Below are positions 46,612-56,296 of a stretch of DNA of 63,906 bases, piece after piece. Within the stretch, counting starts at the first letter, position 1, and each line of letters begins with the position of its first letter. The position numbers and the translations under genes are program-made. The notes under the pieces were generated by a model. It saw only the letters and a list, made by a program, of their open reading frames with translations. It was not told the DNA's origin and did no database searches. Location: positions 1-63,906 of the forward strand of contig SJRY01000061.1 of the NCBI GenBank assembly GCA_011319805.1, written 5' to 3'. The DNA is from Macrocybe gigantea. Lineage: Eukaryota > Basidiomycota > Agaricomycetes > Agaricales > Callistosporiaceae.

Positions 46612-48061
46612 ATGGTCTCGCTGTCGCTGTCGTTCTCGATCCCGCTCTTCAGCGTCCTCGGCTGGTCGTACATCCCCGACTTCGCCACGAAGCGCATCCT
46701 AGCCTTCTCACATCGTTCCTTCTACTCATCCCGAAATCGTCCAGCTCCCCTCCCTGGGACGCGCCAGTATGCCCAGCATTATGCGGCCACGTTCGCACTC
46801 GTCGTCCTCACCTACCTCTCATACAACCTTGTCCAGTCCATCCGCTCTATGCAGCCCAACTTCTATCAAATTTTGAATGTCCCTCACACAGTTGACGAAG
46901 CTGGGCTTAAGGTAGCTTTCAGGCAGTTCGCCAAAAAATACCACCCCGACAGGCCAGGCGTGGGCAAGGACGGCGAACAGCTGTTCATCATGATCAGAGA
47001 TGTGTACGATGCGTTGAAGGACCCGGTTGTGCGTTTTGCATATGACAGGTTCGGCCCGGAGGTTCTTAGCTGGCAAAACTGTTCCACTGTCAGGGAGTAT
47101 CTCCACCAAGGCCTCCTCCGTTCCTCTGGCTACCACATCGTCGTGGGTGCCGCGCTCGTCTTTTGGTCCCTTATTGGCTCATCTAGCCCTGTATCTTTTG
47201 TATGTTACACAACCTTTCATCTGGAAATTTTCTTTCTTTTGCTAACAAGGAATTCCAGTGGCGATACATCATCTACTTGTCTCTCTTCACCGCGGAACTC
47301 GCCCTCATCCTCTCTCCCTCTGTGATGAACTCAAGTAGCGCCACAAGTACATTCTTAGCTCCGACGTATTCCACTCGGACATTCTTAAACGTCATCCTCC
47401 CATCATATATTACGCACCAGCACATTCTTTTCCTTCACAATCTCTTCATTTTTGTGTCCATCGCACTCTCCCGCGTCGTCCCCGTTCTTCTCGGTGCATT
47501 CTCCCCCTACACACACTGTCCACTCTCTCCGAAAACGATCAGCGTGTCGCTCTCGAGCGTCTGATCGCCGCCTCCGCCATCGCGGACCGCGAGGCGTCTA
47601 TCGTCGTCCAGACACTTCTCCATAGTATAATCTCACCACAAAAGGGCCATGAGGACATCTCCAGTCTCGCGCGCCCGAAACCGCTGTACACGTCACCGCC
47701 CGCGCTTCCGTTTGTCACGCCGTCGCCGCAACCCCAGCCAACCCAGGGAGAGCGAGTGCAGCCTACCGAAGACGAGGCCAAGACCCTAGCCATCCTCGCG
47801 GATGAGATGGAGAAGCTTGTCATCGAGACCAACCTCAAGAAAGAGGATGGACCACTCCGGACCACATGGGAAGGCGCACTGGCGAGGTCTAAAAGGCAAC
47901 GATTGGGACAGAAGGAAAAGAATTTCTGGGAAGCAGGCGTTGGCGCTGAAGAGGCCGAAAAGGGCAAACCTGTCATTTCTTCCATGACGCCCTTCACATC
48001 GCCTTTGAAGCATTCCATGGCAAGATCGTCGCCGATGAGAGCCAGAAGTGTCAGCTGTTGA
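46612..48061 (+). CDS. Membrane-bound J-domain (DnaJ) cochaperone
   Basis: N-terminal hydrophobic segment (LSLSFSIPLFSVLGWSYI), a second one (AATFALVVLTYLSYNLVQSI), then a J domain: FYQILNVPHTVDEAGLKVAF, RQFAKKYHPDRPG with the HPD triad that stimulates Hsp70, and DALKDPVVRFAYDRFGPEVL. Further membrane segments (HIVVGAALVFWSLIGSSS, YIIYLSLFTAELALIL, ILFLHNLFIFVSIALSRVVP) and a cytosolic tail (EDEAKTLAILADEMEKLVIE, TTWEGALARSKRQRLGQKEK). One intron near 47200-47259. The run CCCCC at 47503-47507 should be six to carry LLGAFSP into LHTLSTLSENDQRVALERLI. Probably in the ER or nuclear envelope membrane; it is not Sec63 (no Brl domain). Confidence 0.85.
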
Positions 48062-48265
48062 TTTTTCTTGCTAAATGAGAATTCGTTGTATGTATGTACA
48101 TAGTTGCAAGAAATGAATATTCTTTTCGGTACCGTAATTACGGATCAAAATAATTATCGATAAAAAAAAGCTGTTACAGCAGCGAAACTCAACAAAGGCA
48201 TCTGGAAGAAAAAGAAAGGGGTCTAGCCCTTCGGAAGCCAGCCAGATGTCTATTTTTCCTATAGT

Positions 48266-49571
48266 TCACATGCTAAACCTGCTCTTCAACCTTGTCGTGT
48301 CCAAGACTCCGCTCAGGAACGATCCTCTGCGCGGTTTGATCAGCAGCCTATCAGTTGACTGCGAGGCCGTATTATGACTGGTCATGCTCGTCACATGGGG
48401 GTCATTGACGCCACCCCCGAACAACGCGTTCGAATCCGGCCGAGGTTTACGGGAAAACGAGTGCTTGAATATCCGGTGTTGAGAATATGCTAGAACAGGT
48501 CTGCAAGAGCAAGAGTTCAGTACACTGCGTACCAGAGAATCATTTCGGTACGCACGTAAGAGCGAGGGAAACAGCTAAAAGGATCTTGGTTGACAATGAC
48601 GGGTTGTAACCGTTTGAAGTGATGTCCTACGAGCAATGTAGAATACGCTTGAGTGATCATTACCACTAGCAAAGGCAAAGGTACCAACGACTGTATGCGA
48701 CGTGTTCCTGTCAAAGAGAAACCTGAGCCCACGGCTCATACCAGATTGTCGATTGACTACCAGGTCGACTGCGAGGAAGGACAAGAATGTTCCAACGGAG
48801 GCTGATCCAAAACACTAAAAATAGACGTACGTCCCATCAGTGAATCTCCAGACAAGAAAACGTGGAACAACGTACGATTCCACCTCTTTGTGTCCTTTCC
48901 CAGACCATGACAATCCCGCCGACAACGCCGAAAAAGGCGCTGACAAGCCAATTGCCCACAAACAGAGGTATAAGCAATCCCTTTTTGAGAAGCATGATGC
49001 GGATCCCAAAGGCAATGCCTCCTCCGATACCCAACAAGGCGATCCCGGCAACACGACCCAGCTCGAACAGACCCAAGACGAAACCGAGAAAGAAGAAACC
49101 CATGATAATAGCGACAAGCAGGAGATCAGGCAGACTGGATGCGCCAATCGTATTTACGAAGGCCGCCCAAGCTACGATAAATGAAGGCATAAGATGCACC
49201 GTTATTGTAGCCTGAGACGCCCCGACACGTACCACAGACAGCAGAAGTCAACCCAATCCCCACACCAGTAGTGAACCTCCAGCCTCTCACGCCAGCTACA
49301 GACATCGGAAGGCCGACCAAGGCAGAGAACGCGATCCAAATGACCGCGGGACGGAGAAACTCTTCCCTGCGCCGTCTGTAGCGGGGCCTTGAGGGATAGG
49401 CTGGTGTGTATCAGGGTCAAATGTCTGAAGAGAGCCAGTCGCGTTGTTCAATATGACATTGGCTCTAGGGTAAATTAGGTTGTCTTCGACAGAGAGGGCG
49501 TTCGTGGCGGAGAACAGGAATGAAAGGAAACAAAATATGAGAAGTTTGCGGATTAGTACCGCAGCCGTCAT
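48266..49571 (-). CDS. TMEM198/TM7SF3-like (DUF4203) multi-spanning membrane protein
   Basis: Signal peptide MTAAVLIRKLLIFCFLSFLF then a lumenal stalk (VEDNLIYPRANVILNNATGS). Membrane core: VIWIAFSALVGLPMSVAGVR, GWRFTTGVGIGLTSAVC, NTIGASSLPDLLLVAIIMGF, FFLGFVLGLFELGRVAGIAL, LGIGGGIAFGIRIMLLKKGL, FVGNWLVSAFFGVVGGIVMV, then VGTFLSFLAVDLVVNRQSG and MSRGLRFLFDRNTSH. The Gly-rich helices and the RQSGMSRGLR loop match the DUF4203 group. The C-terminus is basic and Ser-rich (KPRRGSFLSGVLDTTRLKSR). The GGG at 49348-49350 (plus) should be four for SVP to continue to AVIWIAF. The molecular role of the family in fungi is not known to me. Confidence 0.75.
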
Positions 49572-51249
49572 AACGTCGTGGATGTCCAGCAAACGGGAAA
49601 TGGGAATCGAAAATGAGAGTCGGCTTGGAATGAATGGAAAGACTGGAGAGTTCAGAGGGCGCGAAAGTTTTCTTCTTCTACGCCAGATTTCAATGGGGTC
49701 AGAAAGTTATCCCCAGAGCCCCTTTGGCACGGTGTCGTATGTTGCGGTGGCGTCCAGATTGAATCGAAAAACTTCGTTCCTGACAGAGAAACACTAAGTG
49801 TCTCGAAATTTGTCCAGGAAAAGTAGACGAAACAAGCAAAGACAACAACTTGTCTGAAGGGTACCGACGCTGTTTTGCGAGCGCCGGAATGTTATCCCGT
49901 AGACCTAGATGACGGATGGAAATGAGAGGAAGAAAGGAAAGAAGAGGTGTAAAGTCACGAGCGAGTTGGAAGGAACGTGAGACGGGAATGACAATACATC
50001 AGGAAGACCCTCGATGTGAACTGTTGTGAGGATCCTTATGCAAGACCGCATCAGCACCCAATCGAAACGCCATAATGTAGATAATCACATTAAAACATAC
50101 CTGTACCGTCATTAAAAAACCCAAAATAGGAAACTAATCGTTCCTGGTTGTATGATATGTAAACGTCAACCTTTATGGAACGGACTGGTTGTGTTGACAA
50201 CGCATCAGCAAATGTTGTCAGGAACCGTGCGGTTTTTTCAGATACAGTCAACAAAGGCTCAACATTCAGGGGAGCCGCTTTGGCGAAGTTGCGAAAATTA
50301 ATGAATGAGGCCAATCGACATCCTAGATAGCGTCGGGAAGCCCAATTCTGTCAAAGCCCCATAATTATGTTGGCAACATAGAAAGAATGACTGAGAGGTT
50401 CCAATGGGGTGAACTGATGGTGTAAAAATTTTTCTGTCATGAGAATGAGGATTCTCTTCAATAACCAAGTTGACAGCCTTGACATTCATGAACGGAAAAA
50501 TTCCACTGCGCCAGGTAAGAACTTAAGAAACCCGCTATGGTCGTCATACAACGGGCATCAATGCCGTTGGCACCTGTTAAACATAGGCCTAGTCCGTAAT
50601 CGGAGAGAAAGGAGGACGTAGCGTAACATACATTTCATCGGCGTTTCAGTAATATTGACAGATTCGTCGCTCAGTTGCAACAGTCTGACCGAGTGAGTGC
50701 AGGCAATGTGGTTTCTCATCCTATATTTCGGTCGTTCCAAGGTCAGACGACACTAGCAGGAGATACAAAAAAGTTAACTATATACCCATGAAGTCCACAG
50801 AGCACCAGCTCCTCTTTGCAAGTAACAATGGGTCTTACAGTTGCGCATTCGGCATTCCGCATGAGTTTGAAATAGCGAAGTCGGGACAAAAGACTTCACA
50901 CGCGGCTAGGGGATAAGTACGCCTTAGTAGCTCATTGCCAGTGAAAGAAAAAGATACTAACACCGCACCCCACATCGGACGGGCACCACCTTTCGAACAC
51001 CTCGAATATCTCACTACATTTTGGTTCAGTCTGCACCGAACTCGCTAGACGACACCTACTATAGTCTATAATCATCTTCCAGGTGTCAGTATCATATAGA
51101 ATGCAATTTGTGAAAGACCCAAGTTGTCACGCCTGCCGACGAATGCCGAGTCGGAGTTTCATTTCCCAAAAAGGAAAGGGAGCAATTTGTGTCGTGTCCT
51201 TGGTCGCGTCTGCCTGCCTCCCATGCCCGCTGCGCGCACTTCCACTAGG
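49572..51249. other. Gene-poor stretch, no supported gene
   Basis: About 1.7 kb at the edge of the accessory block. Small frames on minus (50090-50314, 50298-50489) could be pieces of a decayed gene but show no domain. Likely mobile-element and gene debris, given the transposase relic that follows. Confidence 0.4.
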
Positions 51250-51612
51250 CATCGTGATCGACGGTCGAATGATCCCAACTAAACGCATACAGGACTCATT
51301 GAAGTGCATTTCTAGTGGAGCATACGGAAGCTTTCAGAAAGCTGCAGCAGCAACAGGGGTGAGTGCTCGGACATGAGAGTCATTATCCATTCTAATAGAA
51401 CCACAGATTCCACTCTCAGCACTCTCTGACAGGGCGAAGGGGTGTCACGAATCATCACAAGGGGCTAAGAAAGCCCAGCAATTGCTCTCACCAGAACAGG
51501 AGCAAACTCTACTCGAGTGGGTCAAGCATCGTTCCAGCATGGGCTTACCCTATTCATCCGCAGAACTGCGCGTGTATGCAGAGGGTTGTCAGGCAGCACT
51601 TCCGGTCTAATA
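51250..51612 (+). pseudogene. Relic of a psq/CENP-B-type (Fot1/pogo) transposase N-terminus
   Basis: Joining two frames over a GTGAGT...CACAG intron (51360-51408) gives MIPTKRIQDSLKCISSGAYG, SFQKAAAATG, IPLSALSDRAKG, then AQQLLSPEQEQTLLEWVKHR and SSMGLPYSSAELRVYAEGCQ. This is the paired helix-turn-helix layout (psq-type then CENP-B-type) at the N-terminus of pogo/Fot1 transposases. It ends at a stop near 51610 and no DDE catalytic domain follows. I see no terminal inverted repeats around it. It could instead be a domesticated DNA-binding fragment, but truncation favours a dead element. Confidence 0.6.
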
Positions 51613-52162
51613 CCATTTTCCTCACTAAACAGATCTTAATCCATGGCATTACTAGTTAGACCACAGCATAATTTTGATAGAAGTGAACAATTCCGTATAG
51701 TATCACATAATCAATGACCCATCCCCTCATCCATTCCGGGGGTATATTGTTCTCATCCTCAGAGTGTCCGAGCGCTGGGCCGAGCGGAGTTCAAACATGT
51801 CACCTGTCACTGTGTGACTGTTCGAAAAGTGGTGCCCGTCCGATGTGGGGTGCGGTGTTAGTATCAACATTTTTTCAATAACACGATGGTCATTTATTTG
51901 CACGTGATTGATGACACTCGTCACGGCTGACGCGCTGACGGATTGGTACTCCTCAGGTGCAGGTATCATCACTCATGCTTCAAACCTCATGTAGGTGTGG
52001 ATTTCATCCCCAGAATTGAGGCATTTGCATCCGATGCTCCATGAAATTGTCTAATCTCTTGTCAAGTCAACCTGGTCTCACAGTAGTAAGGGCATCAACC
52101 CATCCACTCCTTTCTATGCTAATTCTTTAGATGATAAGAGTGCAAGACTTGTTTTTGATCAT
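51613..52162. other. Intergenic, no supported gene
   Basis: AT-rich spacer between the transposase relic and the ERD2-like pseudogene; open frames (51727-51972 minus) have no domain. Confidence 0.45.
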
Positions 52163-53002
52163 TTGACGGAACTTTGCACGAGATCCAGTAATTTCCTTCG
52201 GCACATTAGCAGACTGTGGACGGCTTTCTTGTTGTCACGAAAATTTCCGGAATTATTCACGCTATTGCATAATTTCGAATTCCATCATATACAGTCATTT
52301 CCGTACCTTCATAAAAAGACCACTGACACCTCTGTTCCATCAGATATATCCCATACGATCCAGGCATTCTATTCACTCGTGTTTCTGTCTCGCTGCCTGG
52401 ACATCTTCACTCAAGAATATCGCTGTCTACAAGATGCTCTATATCGAACTCCTATTTGCGTCTCATGTGCTATGTCTATTGAGGCGCACTAACCCTCTTC
52501 CTCATACACCACGAAAATGTCGATTTACCAGCATACGTTGACTTACCGACGAAAAACTTGGTCGCTCAGAGTCTCGGGCTTGCTTATCTATCCAGCTACG
52601 GCCTCTCTGTGATCTTTTTCCTTCCTCTTGAATCCGTTGCCATACTTCGGAATTCCACATTATCCAGCTGTCATGTTCTTGTCCAGGCGTATATAGTGTG
52701 CGCCGGTTGCTCAGGTCTGGGAATTGTAACTTCCTTCTGGAAATTGGATCGTGTTTAACCTCCTCAACAGTGTCAGTCTCACGAACATGGGGATTCCTCC
52801 CGCAACCATTAGCGGCTTTGTCCAGTTGACATTACACCTGATCTATTTCTCGAAGGCATGCTGTGCAGCTGCATTGGCAGAAGATGTCGAGAGTCAGCCA
52901 GCCAGAGAGGCCAAGTATGTGAATTCTGACGGCGACAAGCTGCCGGTCGTTAGAAGTCTTGCATATAATGGTGCTCATATGGTAGATGGTTCGTATTCTT
53001 GA
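52163..53002 (+). pseudogene. Decayed ERD2-like gene, third receptor copy in the window
   Basis: Fragments of the HDEL receptor family lie in order but in different frames: SNFLRHISRLW (weak helix 1), YLHKKTTDTS, ISHTIQAFYSLVFLSRCLDI, a frame change, IAVYKMLYIELLFASHVLCL, a further change, HHENVDLPAYVDL, LPLESVAIL, then ISGFVQLTLHLIYFSKACCA and AALAEDVESQPAREAKYVNS. The tail matches the Cys/Ala/acidic tail of the paralogue at 5.5 kb (CAAAPVKDIEGQAAQKD), not that of canonical ERD2, so it derives from the paralogue lineage. The helix 5-6 block that holds Y158/R159 is missing or unrecognisable. Several frame changes and the lost core argue that it is not functional. Confidence 0.65.
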
Positions 53003-53324
53003 ACAGCATACATTCCAAAGACGAGCTATGGCTAACTGAGTTACCATGTTGAATAAAACAATTAGGGTTGGCGAATCTCTCGGAGATTAGGAGATGAACA
53101 ACGAATTTCATTCTTTGCGTGTTACAAACTAGAGCTCGAGAACAACATACAGGCACGGGTGGTAGGCGTAACAAGGTTGAAGCAAAGTATACCATAGCAA
53201 TCCAAGTCCCAAGCAAGGGACACAAATACAGATTATCGAGGCCGTGGACCCGTTTAAGGACCCACCATAATATATATATACATATTCCCAGTGCATACCA
53301 GGATAGCAGTGCGAAACATTTCCT
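53003..53324. other. Intergenic, AT-rich
   Basis: Contains a TATATATATATAC run near 53271-53282 and no gene. Convergent 3' flanks of the pseudogene and the RNase-H1-N domain gene. Confidence 0.5.
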
Positions 53325-54780
53325 TCAAATAAACAAAGCACTTTGCATGCGACTTTCAAGATCTAGATGTGGAGAGGGCCGTCCAAAAGAAATGGAGCTG
53401 CGGTTACGACATAGGTTAGTTGCTGTAAGGAAGGCATGCAAGCCGACTGACTTTGCAAGCCCAGGTATAACTGCTATTTTCGGCATCGGTGAACGTGGAT
53501 CCAACAGCGACTCATGAGTTGTGACGGGAACATGGCTTGGACGAGACATTCCACTTGGCGTCAGCGGCTTTGAGGTGTAGTGAGTCAATTGACGACATTG
53601 ACGACATAAGTGCCAGCATTCCTCCGGCACCGAGAAAGAAAGCGAAGGTGGCGGAGATTCAGGTCCAGTTGATTCGCGTGGACTTGAAACAATCTCATAG
53701 GCTGGGTTGGACCTATACTCTGCCGGGACACTACAATACGGGCAGGTATGACAACAACGGGTCCCAAGGACCATTGACTTCTGAGAAGAGACAGGTGTCT
53801 TGATATCGTCTCGGGCTTCTGCTAGGATAGGATTGTAGCGGGAAGGCGTATCAGCCTGACATTTTGTTGGGCTCCTTGGTGACGTGCGTGCTGCATGCCT
53901 TGGAGTAGATATATCGATGGACTGAAGCGGGCTCAGTAACGGTTCCGAGTCCTTTCTTTCCAAGGGCGATGCTAAGGGCGGATCAAGCGCGCTTTCAAGG
54001 GGCGTGGTTGTAGAGGGCATTTCAATCCCTACTGTCGTTCGCGGAGTCATTACGTTCGTCACCTTGGGAGACGTGGAACCCGTGGAATGACTTTTGCGCA
54101 GAGGTGAGGATACCCTCGATCTGTATTTAGCAGGCGACGGAGTGTTCTCATACGCTAATTCGAAAGAATCCTCTGAAGCGGATGATTCCGAGTCACTCGG
54201 ATACGACGGCAACTCGCTGGGCGTCTGAAATACTGCGCGTGGGGTAGATGGCTGAGTCAGCGGCTGCGCTCGTGTATTGCGCGGCGTCACTGCACACGCA
54301 GAAGGGGACATTCCGCGTGTATAAGAGACGTTGGCATGAATAACCGTAGGGGAAGGAGAACGACCAGGCTGAGTGTTTGCCGAGGATGGCACCGACGCGG
54401 TATGACGTAGGAAGGACCGAGGCGTTGACGTTTGACTCGTCGTCGTGCTTGTTTCTACGGAGACCCTGGCAGGTGGACGAGGTGATGGAGGTGACGTGGT
54501 AGAAGGTTTCGGACTAGATTCGCCCGCACTAGGGCCTCCAATGACCTCTAGCTGATGCTGGCTGCGAGCTTCTTGGTATGCCCGTATGGCTTCTGCCTCA
54601 GTATTAAAGCTTTGATGTACAGCACCGGGTACGCCATGTACATGGGGTGCTGTGGCTGTCCTGCACGCGGAACCGGTGAGGATGAGTCAAAACGTGGTTG
54701 CGAGGCCTAGTTACTCACCACGTCCAGTATATGCCGGGTATCAACCCTTTCGTCACAACATACCACTTTTGCTTGGCCAT
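53325..54780 (-). CDS. RNase H1 N-terminal domain protein with disordered tail, no RNase H domain
   Basis: Exon 1 from the ATG at 54780 reads MAKQKWYVVTKGLIPGIYWT; a GTGAGT intron joins to TATAPHVHGVPGAVHQSFNT and EAEAIRAYQEARSQHQLEVI. This is the whole hybrid-binding (RNase H1 N-terminal, viroplasmin-type) domain, with the W, G-I-Y and G-V..-A pattern, which binds RNA/DNA hybrids. About 400 residues of Ser/Pro/Thr-rich disorder follow, with two pairs of Cys (CCHTCPYCSVP, WHLCRQCRQLTHY) that could form a small zinc site. No RNase H catalytic domain is present. Such stand-alone domains are common in Agaricomycetes; their role is unknown to me. Confidence 0.75.
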
Positions 54781-55064
54781 GGGAGAAAGAGGGGAGGAGG
54801 GAAGAAGGACGCCAGGGCATAGCAGGGTTCAGTCAATTCTGAACGCGCCGAACACATCACGTGTACACGCGAAAGGCAGCAGAACTTATGTATAATAATG
54901 CCAGATTGTGCATTAGCTGGTAGTGTAATAGTGTCTAAAGAATTAATGCTCATAGCAGGCAATTTGCAAGAACGTCCACCAACAGAAAAAATCCGTCAAC
55001 GAGGGTATGGCTCGCGAGCAGTGCATAAAGAGGATGGTATCCAAAAACGAAAGCGCATCTGCTT
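54781..55064. other. Intergenic
   Basis: Promoter side of the RNase-H1-N domain gene on minus and 3' flank of ATG27. Short frame 54898-55203 (plus) runs antisense to ATG27 and is not a gene. Confidence 0.5.
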
Positions 55065-56191
55065 TTATACAGCAATATATCCACCGCGGTTCGATGAACG
55101 TCTCGGACGCACAGAGGAGCAAAGATGCGAGACAACATCACTGAGCATATATGGCACCTCCTTCCAGAAGTCTCGGTGTCTGACGAACCATTCAATCAGC
55201 TGATGGAACGACGGATTCTTGTTCACTCACGGGATGAGATCGGCACCGCTAGCACCATACGTCGAATAGTTGTAATAAGCTCCCAACGCAAAATACGCCG
55301 CAAACGCAAGGAGAAGCCTAAAAGAGAGATCATCCGTTTGAAAGATGTTAGCGGCGGAGACGTGTAGCTTACATTAGGAAGAACCATCCAATTCCGCTAC
55401 CCACACTGCTGTCATCCTTCTCGGAATCCTTTCCACCATCGTCATCCCCGCCTGTGGGCGAGCCACCCTTGTCGTCATTGTTGTCTTCGACAGGGCATGC
55501 TTTTTTGGTATGCCATTCGACTTTGGCTTTGGCACCGTCGTAAGATTTAAATTCTAATTCGGATTCATTCTCATCGGCGACGCAATATAGCGTTAATTCG
55601 AGTGACTGTGTAACATATGTCGAATTGCTGTAGTGGGGGTACTCCGGACCCTCAAACAGTACGGATAAAAACTTAGACGCTGCAAAACCAGTTAAAGCCA
55701 CAAAACGCTGCAGTATAATTGACCTTCGGCGCACATGATTCACCACCGGTTTTATACGTTGGGCGAAGAGATGATGAATTGACCAGTGGTATTACTGAAA
55801 ATATTCGATCCTTTTCGTCCGGTTTTTGATTCAAAATAGTGAGACATGCCCGTGTGCCCGATTTACACTGCGGTAGGTCCAACAGCTGTTGAGACAACTG
55901 TTGCGGGAACGACTGGACGTAACTCACCTGGTCGACTTTCGGAACGCCGTCCACTATCTTAAGATCCTCACATAGGTTAAACCTCAGAACGTCCACCATC
56001 GTACTTGGAGGTGCTTCGCGTGTTCTGTTTATCGTATGTTCCCCTGCCAACTGAATTAGATTGTACTTGAGGTTGTCCACCGTCGGACGGCAGTCGAATG
56101 TCGCCTCGTCGTCAGCAAAGACGACAGGTGTGTATATAAGAAGCAACGGGAGCAGGAATGTCGGGAGCATGCTCAATGGCCGAGGAATCAT
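55065..56191 (-). CDS. ATG27: Autophagy-related type I membrane protein Atg27
   Basis: Cycles among Golgi, endosome and pre-autophagosomal site and helps Atg9 traffic. Start MIPRPLSMLPTFLLPLLLIY is a signal peptide. The lumenal mannose-6-phosphate-receptor-like domain reads TFDCRPTVDNLKYNLIQLAG, DVLRFNLCEDLKIVDGVPKV, CKSGTRACLTILNQKPDEKD, RIFSVIPLVNSSSLRPTYKT, VEWHTKKACPVEDNNDDKGG, with paired Cys. An acidic stalk precedes GIGWFFLM and, over an intron, LLLAFAAYFALGAYYNYSTY, the transmembrane helix. The cytosolic tail DFWKEVPYMLSDVV ends GGYIAV, a tyrosine sorting signal of the Y-x-x-phi kind at the extreme C-terminus, as in yeast. Six exons. About 105 bases from the end of the GH78 gene on the same strand. 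Confidence 0.88.
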
Positions 56192-56296
56192 GACAGCGGA
56201 GGAGGACAACTGTTTGCTAAATTTGAGTGCAACAGCGACTCCGGCAGCCTCGTGGCAACAGTTGTTTGGCAACACCATTTGGAGTAAATACATGAC

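Noticed and set aside
48837..49215. Plus-strand frames antisense to the DUF4203 gene.
   Set aside because: Mirror of Gly- and Phe-rich membrane helices; no signal of its own.
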